A stretch of DNA of 64,000 nucleotides from Metellina segmentata (GCA_947359465.1 OX375872.1:127174337-127238336); one strand, 5' to 3'; shown: positions 47,821-61,341, numbered from the stretch's first letter. Notes: generated by a model from the sequence alone, not told the origin. Made by a program: numbers and translations.

Positions 47821-50800
47821 ATTCATATGTGCTGTGAGTGATTGGATGAAATGCTCAAATCCCAATGGTCCCATTGATAAATTGACCTATTGGGGCTTTC
47901 TGTCAACTGTGTGTAGTCTGTGTTTGAGTGATTCATTTTTGTAATGTTTTCATGCACAGCAGCAAGCATCCTGATTCATATCCCCGTACTCCTGGAAGAT
48001 ATAAAGGTATGGATTTTGCATTGATTATTCACTAATGCTTCTCATTTATACCTATTTATAAGATTTGATGGCCCTGAAAGTATCTATTGAATTTGTTTTG
48101 TGATGCTCCGATCTTTATGACATGCTAGAATATACTTTTTGGTGTGCAGTGGTGAGATATTCATTCATTTCTCTCTAGTTACAAGATGCGATTAAATGTT
48201 TATTTGATTATGCTCATTGAACTCAATTTAGTATTCATTCGTTGTGATGTGTTATTGGACTGATTTATCTGGTTTTTGTTGACAAACCCAGTAATGGCTT
48301 GCTGCAAGATTTGTATGGGTGAATTACTGTGTTCACATTTACAAATGCTCAAATTCTGATGGTCACTGACTGGTTGCCCTTCTTTCAGGAGGATGTATTT
48401 CTCCCGAGATTTGAATTTACCTTTTCACATAACTCAATCAGTGGTTGTTTTTTTCAGTATCAACTTATTTTCCCATGCTATTCTCTCAAACCCAATCCAT
48501 GTTTCAGTTCTCATATGAAAGATCCATACAACACCTGAGCTAGGATCCTTGGATGGAATTCATATCCCATGACAATAAATTGAATGTGCACCTGTTCTTT
48601 GAGCATTCTTTGTGATCCATTGCACTAAGTTGGTATGTATTTTTAGTTACCTTTTTAAATGAGTTGTGGTTGCTATAGAATATCTTGCTAGAACCCTTTT
48701 CCATGCCATGTATAAAACTCGTGTAACATACACCCAACCAGGTTTCAGTTCCCATGAGAACTATCCACATCCCATTGAATAACCTCAAGACAACAGATTT
48801 AACATGCAGCTTTCTCCTTAATTTTAGGAAAATGAAATCCTGATCCAAGACAACAGATTTAACATGCACCTGTCTCCTGTATTTTTAGTAAAAGGTTTCA
48901 GAAAAGTTTTTTTTAGGAAAAGGTTTCAGACAAACATTTTTGGTGTTACTGTGTTTAGATTCTTGAAAAGGATCAGGGTTTCATTTTCCCAAATCTAGTG
49001 TACAAATCAATCGGTTGTGCCTTTACAACTGTCATGGTTTCATTGTTTAAATCTGGTGCACGTTAAATCTGTAGTCATTGTTTCATTTTTCTAAATTCAT
49101 GTGCATGTTAAATCTGTATTGGATCAGGGTTTCAATTTCCCAAGTATTGTTTACATTTGAAGCAAAACGGTGCTTTTTTGTTGATAAACGCAACTGTTGT
49201 GAATTCTGGCTTGCTAATTTACTTTTTTTGGATTGGAAACTAAAACTGGTTGATATTTCATTTCAAGTAAAAAAAACATTTTAGGTTGCTGGTAATTTAT
49301 TTGACACTGGTTGTTATTTTTGGGTGGATTGATCTCGACACATGTGGCAATAGGAAGAAAATACTTTTTTTTAAATTCAATGTCATGGCAGATTTACATA
49401 CCGATTGTAACTGTTCACAAGTGAGCTGCATTCACATTTACAAACACTGTCCCAGATTGAACGTGCATGTCTGTGTTGTAAATTCCTACCATGCACAAAC
49501 CCTGTTTCGATTAACTTCTCAAATCCTGATGGGATAGACTGCACCTACAAAAGATTATGTATTTGTAACTGTTCACACACATACAAGTCATTCATGGGGC
49601 TTGCTATGAGATGGTGCTGCATTCACATTTACAAATACTGTATCAAATATATATATATGATCAGCAGGTATAGGGCATACTACTGTACAAAATTCTTAAG
49701 TAACAAGAATTTTGTAGAGTAATATGACCTATACTTGCTGGTTATATAGTTGAAGGACATTAAAACTAATTAAATTAAGTTTTATGAAAAGTATTACTTG
49801 TTAATTGAAAGCTACATTTGCAGTACAAAACTATAAAATGTAATTTTAAATGCCATGTCACTACAGTAATTAGCACCATTTAAACAACTGGTGTGTTGTT
49901 TACATAGGATTTGTATCTCCATGGGACTCTTTCATTGGATCTGTATCTCCATGGGAATCTTTTAAACTATTTATGTCACTTCATGTATACACAGCTGTCT
50001 GTGAAGAAATGATCCGCATTGGTGTGAGTTCAAATGTGTGTTGTTTCCTACCATGGGGACTGTAAATAATAATTAGCAACGCATTTATAAAAACTTTTTG
50101 AGGCATCTGTATTTACTCTCTCCATGGGACTGACTCAAAGTAAACAATAATTAGCAACTATTCTGCAGCGGTGTGTCTGGTTGAATTCATATCTGCTGTG
50201 AGTGATTCATGTCAATTTACAAATGCTCAAATCTCGATTGACCTGTTAGGTTTTTTTTGTCAAGTTTGTGTGAAAGACTGCGTTTCTAAGATTCATTTCT
50301 CTAATGCCACGGGGGAAATATACACATCAGCAAGCATCCTGATTCGTATCCCCATACTCCTGTTAGAGTATACAATATAACGGTGAGATTCTTTCATCTG
50401 GAGCCTTTGAAAACATTGACCCATTTCGAGGAATGTTTATTGAGTGAGACTTGTTCAATGCTAGAAATGTAACAACAAGTATTTAATATTATTCAGTGTA
50501 ATGTTTTGCTAGGCTGTTCCATTATTTGTTTTCACAATCAATAGGTTATTCATTAAGTAGAGTTAAGTATTTAGATTGTGTTTTCAAGCAGGAGAGAAAC
50601 ATAACAGCTGTTTGTGAGAATATATCATAAAATATATTAAGCCAAAAACATTTTAATGTATGCTATCGTCCTTTGGAAACTGGATGGAGATTGAACGTCT
50701 TTCAGCATATACTCTGATATTTTTTAATCTTCTCAAATCCTGATGGTCACTTGGATAGACTGCGACCTGTTTGAGGCCCCTCTGTACGAGTGTGCTTTCA

Positions 50801-53721
50801 GGATGACCTGACATCATCCATTGTGTTTCAGTTCCCATATCAGCGAGAATTCTGCTATAAGATTAGAAAGTGTTTGTTTCTTGGTCACACTTGAAGTAAT
50901 GGTATTTAGACACGAGTAGTCCGAATTTTTTGCAAGCTGCTATTGAATTATTCATACCATGGGAAATATTCATATATTTATATATATATATTTTTAATTG
51001 TTCAATTCCTTGTTTCAGTGAATTTTGCCAAGGCATTGTAAGTATATATACTGAAATCATTTTTATGCCACACGTCATGGGGATTTTATCCAGTGAATTG
51101 TATCCCAAATTGAAAACCACATGAGAATAGGTTTGGGAAACAATCATTTTCTTGCCACACATAATATCTACATCTTATACAATACATGTTCATGGGGCTA
51201 TCCATATCCAGGGAATTGTATCCTGCACCGGAAAATGAAATCCTACAAATTTTAACATGTATTCTCTTCTGAAGGCAAAAATATGCCAATTAGGTTTAAA
51301 ATCCCCATACAGCTTACAGCAAGTTACAAGATTTCTACAAAGTGAGCATCAACCCCTATTTGGATTGTGTTTTCAAGCTTTTAAATGACACCTTTTCATT
51401 GTTTGGGAGAAATCCTGACAGGATAAATAAAACAGGGATTTCTAATCCCAGTTGCTTCTTTTATAGATGGCACCAGAGTGGCTTTCAGGAAATGATTATA
51501 CCTCTATGTTATACCAGATTTGGGAAGCATGAATCCACAACAGATTTAATGTGCACCAGAAATATGAAATCCATAACAAATTTAACGTGCATCGCGGAAA
51601 CATGATTCTAATGAAGAGGGATGCCATCGCTTGACATGAATCTAATAGACAAGGATCCAATCATCAAGTTTTTTACTTTTTTTTTTTACACCGACAGAAT
51701 GGGGGACTGTGTGTCGTTACCTACCATTTGGGACTGTAAACAATAATTAGCAATGCATTTATAAACCTTTTGGGGTGGATTTGTATCTCCATGGGGAAAG
51801 TAAACAATAATTTCTTGCAGTTTGGTTGAATTCATATCTGCTGTGAGTGGATTGGATGTAATCCTCAAATCCCAATGGTCCCTTTGATAAATTGACCTGT
51901 TGGGGCTTTCTGTCAACTGTGTTTGAGGATTCATTTCTGTAATGTTTTCATGCACAGCAGCAAGCGTCCTGATTCATATCCCCGTACTCCTGGAAGATAT
52001 AAAGGTTTGGATTTTGCATTGATTATTCACTAATGCTTCTAATTTCTACCTTTTTATAAGATATGATGGCACTGAAAGTATGTATTGAATATGTTTTGTG
52101 ATGCTCAGATCTTTATGAAATGCTAGAATATACTTTTTGGTGTGCTGTGGTGAGATATTCATTCATTTCTCTCTAGTTACAAGATCCTATTAAATGTTTA
52201 TATGACATGTGAGATTAGACTATGCTATTTGAACTCAATTTAGTATTCATTCGTGATGATATGTTATTGGACTGATTTATATGGTTTTTGTTGACGAACC
52301 CAGAAGGGGCTTGCGGCAAGATTTGTATAGGTGAATTCCTGTGTTCACATTAGAAATGCTCAAATTCTGATGGTCACTTTGATCGACTGACCTGTTTGAC
52401 CCTTCTTTAATGAGGATGAATTTGTCTCAAGATTTAAATTTACCTTTTCATAAAACTCAATCAGTTGTTGATTTTTCAATATATAGTTATTTTCCCATGC
52501 CATTCTCTCACACCCAATCCATGTTTCAGTTCCCATGTGAAAGATCCACATTCTATTGAACCAGGCAACACCTAAGCTAGGATCCTTGGATGGAATTCAT
52601 ATCCCATGACAATAAACTTAATGTGCACCAGTTCTTTCAGCATGCTTTGTGATTCATTGCACATATGTTGGTATGTATTTTCAAATTACCTTTTTAAATG
52701 AGTTGTTGTTGGTATAGAATATTATGCTAAAATCCTTTTCCATGCCATGTATAAAACCTCATTAGATTGTCTTACAGAATGACACCAATTGACCATAAAA
52801 ACCGATAACAGAACTGTTCCGAGACAAATATTTAGGGTCATCCATGTTTATATTTTTAGAAACTTGGAAAGAAACTTCAACATTAATTCAAAAATGCAAG
52901 TTAAAAATTGCAACAATGAAGATTTTATAAGTTTTATTAAACCAGTTTTTATTACACACAAGTCAATATTTTCTTTATTAGATAGAAGACTTTGTGTAAT
53001 CATAGCACGCAACTCAGCACTAATTTTCTTTCTCAGATGGATATCTGAAAGGTTATATTAAAGTTGTTTTCAAAAGCATCATACTGGCACAAATGAACAA
53101 TATATTTGCTCAATGTATAGGAGAAATAAAGCAACAAAATTCCAGACATATATATGTTAAAAGTGGATGCAAACACTGCAACAAAACTAATTTGAATCTA
53201 AGCCATCCTTTATAAATGCTTGCTTCTAAAATAGTCAACATTGAATCTAGTGCTTTCATATAAATCAGTGAATACCAAATACATCTCAACAAATTGAAGA
53301 AATAGACACAGAAATGCAATGCAACATGAGAAAAAAGCAAAACATTTCCATCCTGATAAATATTTAGGCAAGAGGCAATGAAAACACAATAAAAACTGAT
53401 CAAGGAAAAAAAAACACGTCATTTAAATTACAACTGCAATGGATCAGGCCGTTTTATAGCGAAAGCATAGCGTGGAAGAAAGAAGCTCATATACCTGCAA
53501 TCTGGGTTTTTTTTAGATTTCTTTAAATATGAAATGCCATCAGATTCAGATTAAATTTCACTATGGTAATTTAGACATTATTATTAAAGACCTGGGGAAC
53601 ACATGGATGATTTTAAAATCCAGGAAAACCTTCGTTTCTGCATGCTGATATGTTTTTGAAATACAACTTGAAACCTATAAATATTATGGTGACTTGTAAT
53701 GAGAAATGAACTTGGCAATGT

Positions 53722-54147
53722 TGTTGGAAAAGAGACGAGCTACAACTCAACTTATATACCTGTTGTATTAACTACAACTACAACTTCTCACTAATGCATT
53801 CTATTCTCTTTTGTGTAATATGTATTTTGTTTACATATTAAATTCTTATTCTCTTAGCCCTTGAGTTTTCCTGTTTTGTTTGATGACCCTGATTTGTTGA
53901 TAATCGTATCAGGTTATGGGCTTATCACGTTTTAAAACTAAGTGAAGTAAATCTGCAGTTTTTGAAAAGGAAAACGAACTTTATTAAGTTAGGCCTAGCA
54001 GAGCGAGTCGCTAGTATAGCTGATCTGAAGGTACAGATAGACAAAGTGGAAGGAGCTGGAAATTGGAGTAAGTGGAAGGGGCAAATGGAAATGCATTTGG
54101 AACAATATGATCTCCCATCTATTGTTGATGGAAGTCGTATGTGTCCG
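53722..54147 (+). mobile_element. Ty1/copia LTR, primer binding site and gag start, unit 8
   Basis: LTR 53722-53911 (190 bp), without the CTACAA expansion of units 5-7. Confidence 0.85.
53962..54147 (+). pseudogene. Copia-type Gag fragment with ancestral-looking C-P end, unit 8
   Basis: The Gag-like part ends SRMCPVV (GTGTCCGGTTG) instead of SRMCHVV. C-P after VDG-x-R is common in copia Gag proteins, so units 8-9 probably keep the older sequence. The frame stops at 54174 soon after entering block A', unlike units 1-7. Confidence 0.75.
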
Positions 54148-57100
54148 GTTGTTACCTACCATTTTGGACTGTGAACAATAATTAGCAACACATTTATAAA
54201 ACTTTTGGGATGGATTTGTATCTCCATGGAGAAAGTAAACAATAATTTCCTGCAGTTTGGTTGAATTCATATGTGCTGTGAGTGATTGGATGAAATGCTC
54301 AAATCCCAATGCTCCCATTGATAAATTGACCTGTTGGGGCTTTCTGTCAACTGTGTGTAGTCTGTGTTTGAGTGATTCATTTTTGTAATGTTTTCATGCA
54401 CAGCAGCAAGCATCCTGATTCATATCCCCGTACTCCTGGAAGATATAAAGGTATGGATTTTGCATTGATTATTCACTAATGCTTCTCATTTATACCTATT
54501 TATAAGATTTGATGGCCCTGAAAGTATCTATTGAATTTGTTTTGTGATGCTCCGATCTTTATGACATGCTAGAATATACTTTTTGGTGTGCAGTGGTGAG
54601 ATATTCATTCATTTCTCTCTAGTTACAAGATCCGATTAAATGTTTATTTGACATGTGAGATTTGATTATGCTCATTGAACTCAATTTAGTATTCATTCGT
54701 TGTGATGTGTTATTGGACTGATTTATCTGGTTCTCAATCAGTGGTTGTTTTTTTCAGTATCAACTTATTTTCCCATGCTATTCTCTCAAACCCAATCCAT
54801 GTTTCAGTTCTCATATGAAAGATCCATACAACACCTGAGCTAGGATCCTTGGATGGAATTCATATCCCATGACAATAAATTGAATGTGCACCTGTTCTTT
54901 GAGCATGCTTTGTGATACATTGCACTAAGTTGGTATGTATTTTTAGTTACCTTTTTAAATGAGTTGTGGTTGCTATAGAATATCTTGCTAGAACCCTTTT
55001 CCATGCCATGTATAAAACTCGTGTAACATACACCCAACCAGGTTTCAGTTCCCATGAGAACTATCCACATCCCATTGAATAACCTCAAGACAACAGATTT
55101 AACATGCAGCTTTCTCCTTAATTTTAGGAAAATGAAATCCTGATCCAAGACAACAGATTTAACATGCACCTGTCTCCTGTATTTTTAGTAAAAGGTTTCA
55201 GAAAAGTTTTTTTTAGGAAAAGGTTTCAGACAAACATTTTTGGTGTTACTGTGTTTAGATTCTTGAAAAGGATCAGGGTTTCATTTTCCCAAATCTAGTG
55301 TACAAATCAATCGGTTGTGCCTTTACAACTCTCATGGTTTCATTGTTTAAATCTGGTGCATGTTAAATCTGTAGTCATTGTTTCATTTTTCTAAATTCAT
55401 GTGCATGTTAAATCTGTATTGGATCAGGGTTTCAATTTCCCAAGTATTGTTTACATTTGAAGCAAAACGGTGCTTTTTTGTTGATAAACGCAACTGTTGT
55501 GAATTCTGGCTTGCTAATTTACTTTTTTTGGATTGGAAACTAAAACTGGTTGATATTTCATTTCAAGTAAAAAAAACATTTTAGGTTGCCGGTAATTTAT
55601 TTGACACTGGTTGTTATTTTTGGCTGGATTGATCTCGACACATGTGGCAATAGGAAGAAAATACTTTTTTTTAAATTCAATGTCATGGCAGATTTACATA
55701 CCGATTGTAACTGTTCACAAGTGAGCTGCATTCACATTTACAAACACTGTCCCAGATTGAACGTGCATGTCTGTGTTGTAAATTCCTACCATGCACAAAC
55801 CCTGTTTCGATTAACTTCTCAAATCCTGATGGGATAGACTGCACCTACAAAAGATTATGTATTTGTAACTGTTCACACACATACAAGTCATTCATGGGGC
55901 TTGCTATGAGATGGTGCTGCATTCACATTTACAAATACTGTATCAAATATATATATATGATCAGCAGGTATAGGGCATACTACTGTACAAAATTCTTAAG
56001 TAACAAGAATTTTGTAGAGTAATATGACCTATACGTGCTGGTTATATATAGTTGAAGGACATTAAAACTAATTAAATTAAGTTTTACGAAAAGTATTACT
56101 TGTTAATTGAAAGCTACATTTGCAGTACAAAACTATAAAATGTAATTTTAAATGCCATGTCACTACAGTAATTAGCACCATTTAAACAACTGGTGTGTTG
56201 TTTACATAGGATTCATATCCCCATACTCCTGTTAGAGTATACAATATAACGGTGAGATTCTTTCATCTGGAGCCTTGAAAACATTGACCCATTTCGAGGA
56301 ATGTTTATTGAGTGAGACTTGTTCAATGCTAGAAATGTAACAACAAGTATTTAATATTATTCAGTGTAATGTTTTGCTAGGCTCTTCCATTATTTGTTTT
56401 CACAATCAATAGGTTATTCATTAAGTAGAGTTAAGTATTTAGATTGTGTTTTCAAGCAGGAGAGAAACATAACAGCTGTTTGTGAGAATAGATCATAAAA
56501 TATATTAAGCCAAAAACATTTTAATGTATGCTATCGTCCTTTGGAAACTGGATGGAGATTGAACGTCTTTCAGCATATACTCTGATATTTTTTAATCTTC
56601 TCAAATCCTGATGGTCACTTGGATAGACTGCGACCTGTTTGAGGCCCCTCTGCACGAGTGTGCTTTCAGGATGACCTGACATCATCCATTGTGTTTCAGT
56701 TCCCATATCAGCGAGAATTCTGCTATAAGATTAGAAAGTGTTTGTTTCTTGGTCACACTTGAAGTAATGGTATTTACACACGAGTAGTCCGAATTTTTTG
56801 CAAGCTGCTATTGAATTATTCATACCATGGGAAATATTCATATATATATATTTTTAATTGTTCAATTCCTTGTTTCAGTGAATTTTGCCAAGGCATTGTA
56901 AGTATATATACTGAAATCATTTTTATGCCACACGTCATGGGGATTTTATCCAGTGAATTGTATCCCAAATTGAAAACCACATGAGAATAGGTTTGGGAAA
57001 CAATCATTTTCTTGCCACACATAATATCTACATCTTATACAATACATGTTCATGGGGCTATCCATATCCAGGGAATTGTATCCTGCACCGGAAAATGAAA

Positions 57101-59580
57101 TCCTACAAATTTTAACATGTATTCTCTTCTGAAGGCAAAAATATGCCAATTAGGTTTAAAATCCCCATACAGCTTACAGCAAGTTACAAGATTTCTACAA
57201 AGTGAGCATCAACCCCTATTTGGATTGTGTTTTCAAGCTTTTAAATGACACCTTTTCATTGTTTGGGAGAAATCCTGACAGGATAAATAAAACAGGGATT
57301 TCTAATCCCAGTTGCTTCTTTTATAGATGGCACCAGAGTGGCTTTCAGGAAATGATTATACCTCTATGTTATACCAGATTTGGGAAGCATGAATCCACAA
57401 CAGATTTAATGTGCACCAGAAATATGAAATCCATAACAAATTTAACGTGCATCGCGGAAACATGATTCTAATGAAGAGGGATGCCATCGCTTGACATGAA
57501 TCTAATAGACAAGGATCCAATCATCAAGTTTTTTACTTTTTTTTTTTACACCGACAGAATGGGGGACTGTGTGTCGTTACCTACCATTTGGGACTGTAAA
57601 CAATAATTAGCAATGCATTTATAAACCTTTTGGGGTGGATTTGTATCTCCATGGGGAAAGTAAACAATAATTTCTTGCAGTTTGGTTGAATTCATATCTG
57701 CTGTGAGTGATTGGATGTAATCCTCAAATCCCAATGGTCCCTTTGATAAATTGACCTGTTGGGGCTTTCTGTCAACTGTGTTTGAGGATTCATTTCTGTA
57801 ATGTTTTCATGCACAGCAGCAAGCGTCCTGATTCATATCCCCGTACTCCTGGAAGATACAAAGGTTTGGATTTTGCATTGATTATTCACTAATGCTTCTA
57901 ATTTCTACCTTTTTATAAGATATGATGGCACTGAAAGTATGTATTGAATATGTTTTGTGATGCTCAGATCTTTATGAAATGCTAGAATATACTTTTTGGT
58001 GTGCTGTGGTGAGATATTCATTCATTTCTCTCTAGTTACAAGATCCTATTAAATGTTTATATGACATGTGAGATTAGACTATGCTATTTGAACTCAATTT
58101 AGTATTCATTCGTGATGATATGTTATTGGACTGATTTATATGGTTTTTGTTGACGAACCCAGAAGGGGCTTGCGGCAAGATTTGTATAGGTGAATTCCTG
58201 TGTTCACATTAGAAATGCTCAAATTCTGATGGTCACTTTGATCGACTGACCTGTTTGACCCTTCTTTAATGAGGATGAATTTGTCTCAAGATTTAAATTT
58301 ACCTTTTCATAAAACTCAATCAGTTGTTGATTTTTCAATATATAGTTATTTTCCCATGCCATTCTCTCACACCCAATCCATGTTTCAGTTCCCATGTGAA
58401 AGATCCACATTCTATTGAACCAGGCAACACCTAAGCTAGGATCCTTGGATGGAATTCATATCCCATGACAATACATTTAATGTGCACCAGTTCTTTCAGC
58501 ATGCTTTGTGATTCATTGCACATATATTGGTATGTATTTTAAAATTACCTTTTTAAATGAGTTGTTGTTGGTATAGAATATTATGCTAAAATTCTTTTCC
58601 ATGCCATGTATAAAACCTCATCAGATTGTCTTGCAGAATGACACCAATTGACCATAAAAACCGATAACATAACTGTTCCCAGACAAATATTTAGGGTCAT
58701 CCATGTTTATATTTTTAGAAACTAGGAAAGAAACTTCAACATTAATTCAAAAATGCAAGTTAAAAATTGCAACAATGAAGATTTTATAAGTTTTATTAAA
58801 CCAGTTTTTATTACACACAAGTCAATATTTTCTTTATTAGATAGAAGACTTTGTGTAATCATAGCACGCAACTCAGCACTAATTTTCTTTCTCAGATGGA
58901 TATCTGAAAGGTTATATTAAAGTTGTTTTCAAAAGCATCATACTGGCACAAATGAACAATATATTTGCTCAATGTATAGGAGAAATAAAGCAACAAAATT
59001 CCAGACATATATATGTTAAAAGTGGATGCAAACACTGCAACAAAACTAATTTGAATCTAAGCCATCCTTTATAAATGCTTGCTTCTAAAATAGTCAACAT
59101 TGAATCTAGTGCTTTCATATAAATCAGTGAATACCAAATACATCTCAACAAATTGAAGAAATAGACACAGAAATGCAATGCAACATGAGAAAAAAGCAAA
59201 ACATTTCCATCCTGATAAATATTTAGGCAAGAGGCAATGAAAACACAATAAAAACTGATCAAGGAAAAAAAACCACGTCATTTAAATTGCAACTGCAATG
59301 GATCAGGCCGTTTTATAGCGAAAGCATAGCGTGGAAGAAAGAAGCTCATATACCTGCAATCTGGGTTTTTTTAGATTTCTTTAAATATGAAATGGCCATT
59401 AGATTCAGATTAAATTTCACTATGGTAATTTAGACATTATTATTAAAGACCTGGGGAACACATGGATGATTTTAAAATCCAGGAAAACCTTCGTTTCTGC
59501 ATGCTGATATGTTTTTGAAATACAACTTGAAACCTATAAATATTATGGTGACTTGTAATGAGAAATGAACTTGGCAATGT

Positions 59581-60006
59581 TGTTGGAAAAGAGACGAGCT
59601 ACAACTCAACTTATATACCTGTTGTATTAACTACAACTACAACTTCTCACTAATGCATTCTATTCTCTTTTGTGTAATATGTATTTTGTTTACATATTAA
59701 ATTCTTATTCTCTTAGCCCTTGAGTTTTCCTGTTTTGTTTGATGACCCTGATTTGTTGATAATCGTATCAGGTTATGGGCTTATCACGTTTTAAAACTAA
59801 GTGAAGTAAATCTGCAGTTTTTGAAAAGGAAAACGAACTTTATTAAGTTAGGCCTAGCAGATCGAGTCGCTAGTATAGCTGATCTAAAGGTACAGATAGA
59901 CAAAGTGGAAGGAGCTGGAAATTGGAGTAAGTGGAAGGGGCAAATGGAAATGCATTTGGAACAATATGATCTCCCATCTATTGTTGATGGAAGTCGTATG
60001 TGTCCG
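59581..60006 (+). mobile_element. Ty1/copia LTR, primer binding site and gag start, unit 9
   Basis: LTR 59581-59770 (190 bp), like unit 8. Confidence 0.85.
59821..60006 (+). pseudogene. Copia-type Gag fragment, unit 9
   Basis: Same C-P end as unit 8, with one private change (LADRVAS for LAERVAS). Confidence 0.74.
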
Positions 60007-60875
60007 GTTGTTACCTACCATTTTGGACTGTGAACAATAATTAGCAACACATTTATAAAACTTTTGGGATGGATTTGTATCTCCATGGGGAAAGTAAACA
60101 ATAATTTCCTGCAGTTTGGTTGAATTCATATGTGCTGTGAGTGATTGGATGAAATGCTCAAATCCCAATGGTCCCATTGATAAATTGACCTGTTGGGGCT
60201 TTCTGTCAACTGTGTGTAGTCTGTGTTTGAGTGATTCATTTTTGTAATGTTTTCATGCACAGCAGCAAGCATCCTGATTCATATCCCCGTACTCCTGGAA
60301 GATATAAAGGTATGGATTTTGCATTGATTATTCACTAATGCTTCTCATTTATACCTATTTATAAGATTTGATGGCCCTGAAAGTATCTATTGAATTTGTT
60401 TTGTGATGCTCCAATCTTTATGACATGCTAGAATATACTTTTTGGTGTGCAGTGGTGAGATATTCATTCATTTCTCTCTAGTTACAAAATCCGATTAAAT
60501 GTTTATTTGACATGTGAGATTTGATTATGCTCATTGAACTCAATTTAGTATTCGGTGGAGTGGTCGCAAACGGGACAGTCCTTTTTTCTCGCCAAAGTGG
60601 TAACCTTCCCTTTGGTTTTTTTTTATGGCAACCCTATTAAGAAGATTAGGATTTTAAAGACGTTATCTGATTGGAATTAAATCGTATTTTGAAGTGAAAT
60701 TAAACGTGCTCTGATTGGTTTAGATTTTTTTTTTCTCGTTTAACGATAAGAGATAACGACGCTTAATCCGCCACTTTGTTTTTTATCGTTTCACCGTGGT
60801 CTGTGTTTTATCGTTCCTCGTGCATTTTTTTCTTGTTTAACTACTCGTTTTTTTTTTTATTTATTTTTTTTTAAT

Positions 60876-60916
60876 CCCGTTGTGTTACTCTAGTACGACG
60901 TTAACTAAAAATTACC
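60876..60916 (+). mobile_element. 3' end fragment of the SINE family
   Basis: CCCGTTGTGTTACTCTAGTA and the following ~20 bases through GTTAACTAAAAATTACC match the 3' end of SINE copies 1 and 2 with one substitution and one extra A. T-runs lie on both sides. It is either a 5'-truncated SINE or the tail of the partner LINE family. Confidence 0.8.
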
Positions 60917-60938
60917 GTGTTTTTTTTTTGTGTAAAGG

Positions 60939-61341
60939 TTGGTGTTTACTTTTTTTCAAGTTGAGAATGAGCCGTTCGCTAACTCGGATTGCCATGAATA
61001 TATTTGCTTCGGTAGGGAGATCTGTCCGAAGACTAAACGCGTCCATTGTCAGGGCTATATTTATTTTAAACAACGGCGTAGAATATCCGAGATCAAGAAG
61101 CTTGACAATGATTCGCATTTGGAAGCTGTTCGTGGATCACCAGCGGAATGTGCAGCATATTGCCGAAAGGATGGTATATTCAAGGAGTTTGGTACTCTTC
61201 CCGCAACTAATGTAGGCAGTAGCAAATTTGCAGATGTGCTTGCTGCCGCTAAAACACGGTGACATTGAGGTCGTTGAGAGATTATCCGGGCATCTTCCTC
61301 CGTTAAAATACGAATATTCTTTCGTGCATCGAATTTTCTAG
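60939..61341 (+). pseudogene. Broken Rep endonuclease gene of CRESS-DNA-virus type (endogenous viral relic)
   Basis: In viruses such as circoviruses and their relatives, Rep nicks the origin to start rolling-circle replication. The first open part (60939-61259, 107 codons, no ATG) shows FGREICP, then motif II VHCQGY at residues 35-40, a basic FKQRRRIS stretch (43-50), and motif III YCRKDG at 74-79, where Tyr74 would be the nicking residue. FKEFGTLP follows, as is usual in this family. The frame closes with TGA at 61260. Similarity seems to continue in another frame (61258-61338, GDIEVVE) up to TAG at 61339, so at least one frameshift separates the parts. The motif I region is poorly matched and the superfamily 3 helicase domain is absent. 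It is non-functional as it stands. Confidence 0.8.

Larger units (their letters stand above)
42546..49011 (+). repeat. Macrosatellite unit 7
   Basis: A 6466-bp uninterrupted unit of the unit 5-7 cluster. It holds the longest TA tract seen (44502-44539). An extra T after the primer binding site joins the reading frame of the LTR to the Gag-like frame. Some positions in its second half already resemble units 8-9 (for example CACCTGTTC near 48590), so it may be a mosaic at the boundary between subgroups. Confidence 0.96.
49012..55311 (+). repeat. Macrosatellite unit 8 (158-bp deletion)
   Basis: A 6300-bp unit, shorter because it lacks the equivalent of 48275-48432 of unit 7; the junction CTGGTT/CTCAATCAG lies near 54733. 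It shares with unit 9 the inserted ATTCATACC before a TA tract (50951), CAACCCCTATTTGG (51350), and a Gag frame ending in CP. It keeps the 14 bp lost from units 3-7. Confidence 0.95.

Noticed and set aside
52789..53061. 90-codon plus-strand frame in unit 8
   Set aside because: It is open only because one codon differs (AACTTGG for AACTAGG in the other units), and no family is recognised.
60880..61215. 111-codon frame overlapping the Rep relic
   Set aside because: It reads the Rep region in a different frame and lacks family motifs; the Rep motifs lie in the frame beginning at 60939.
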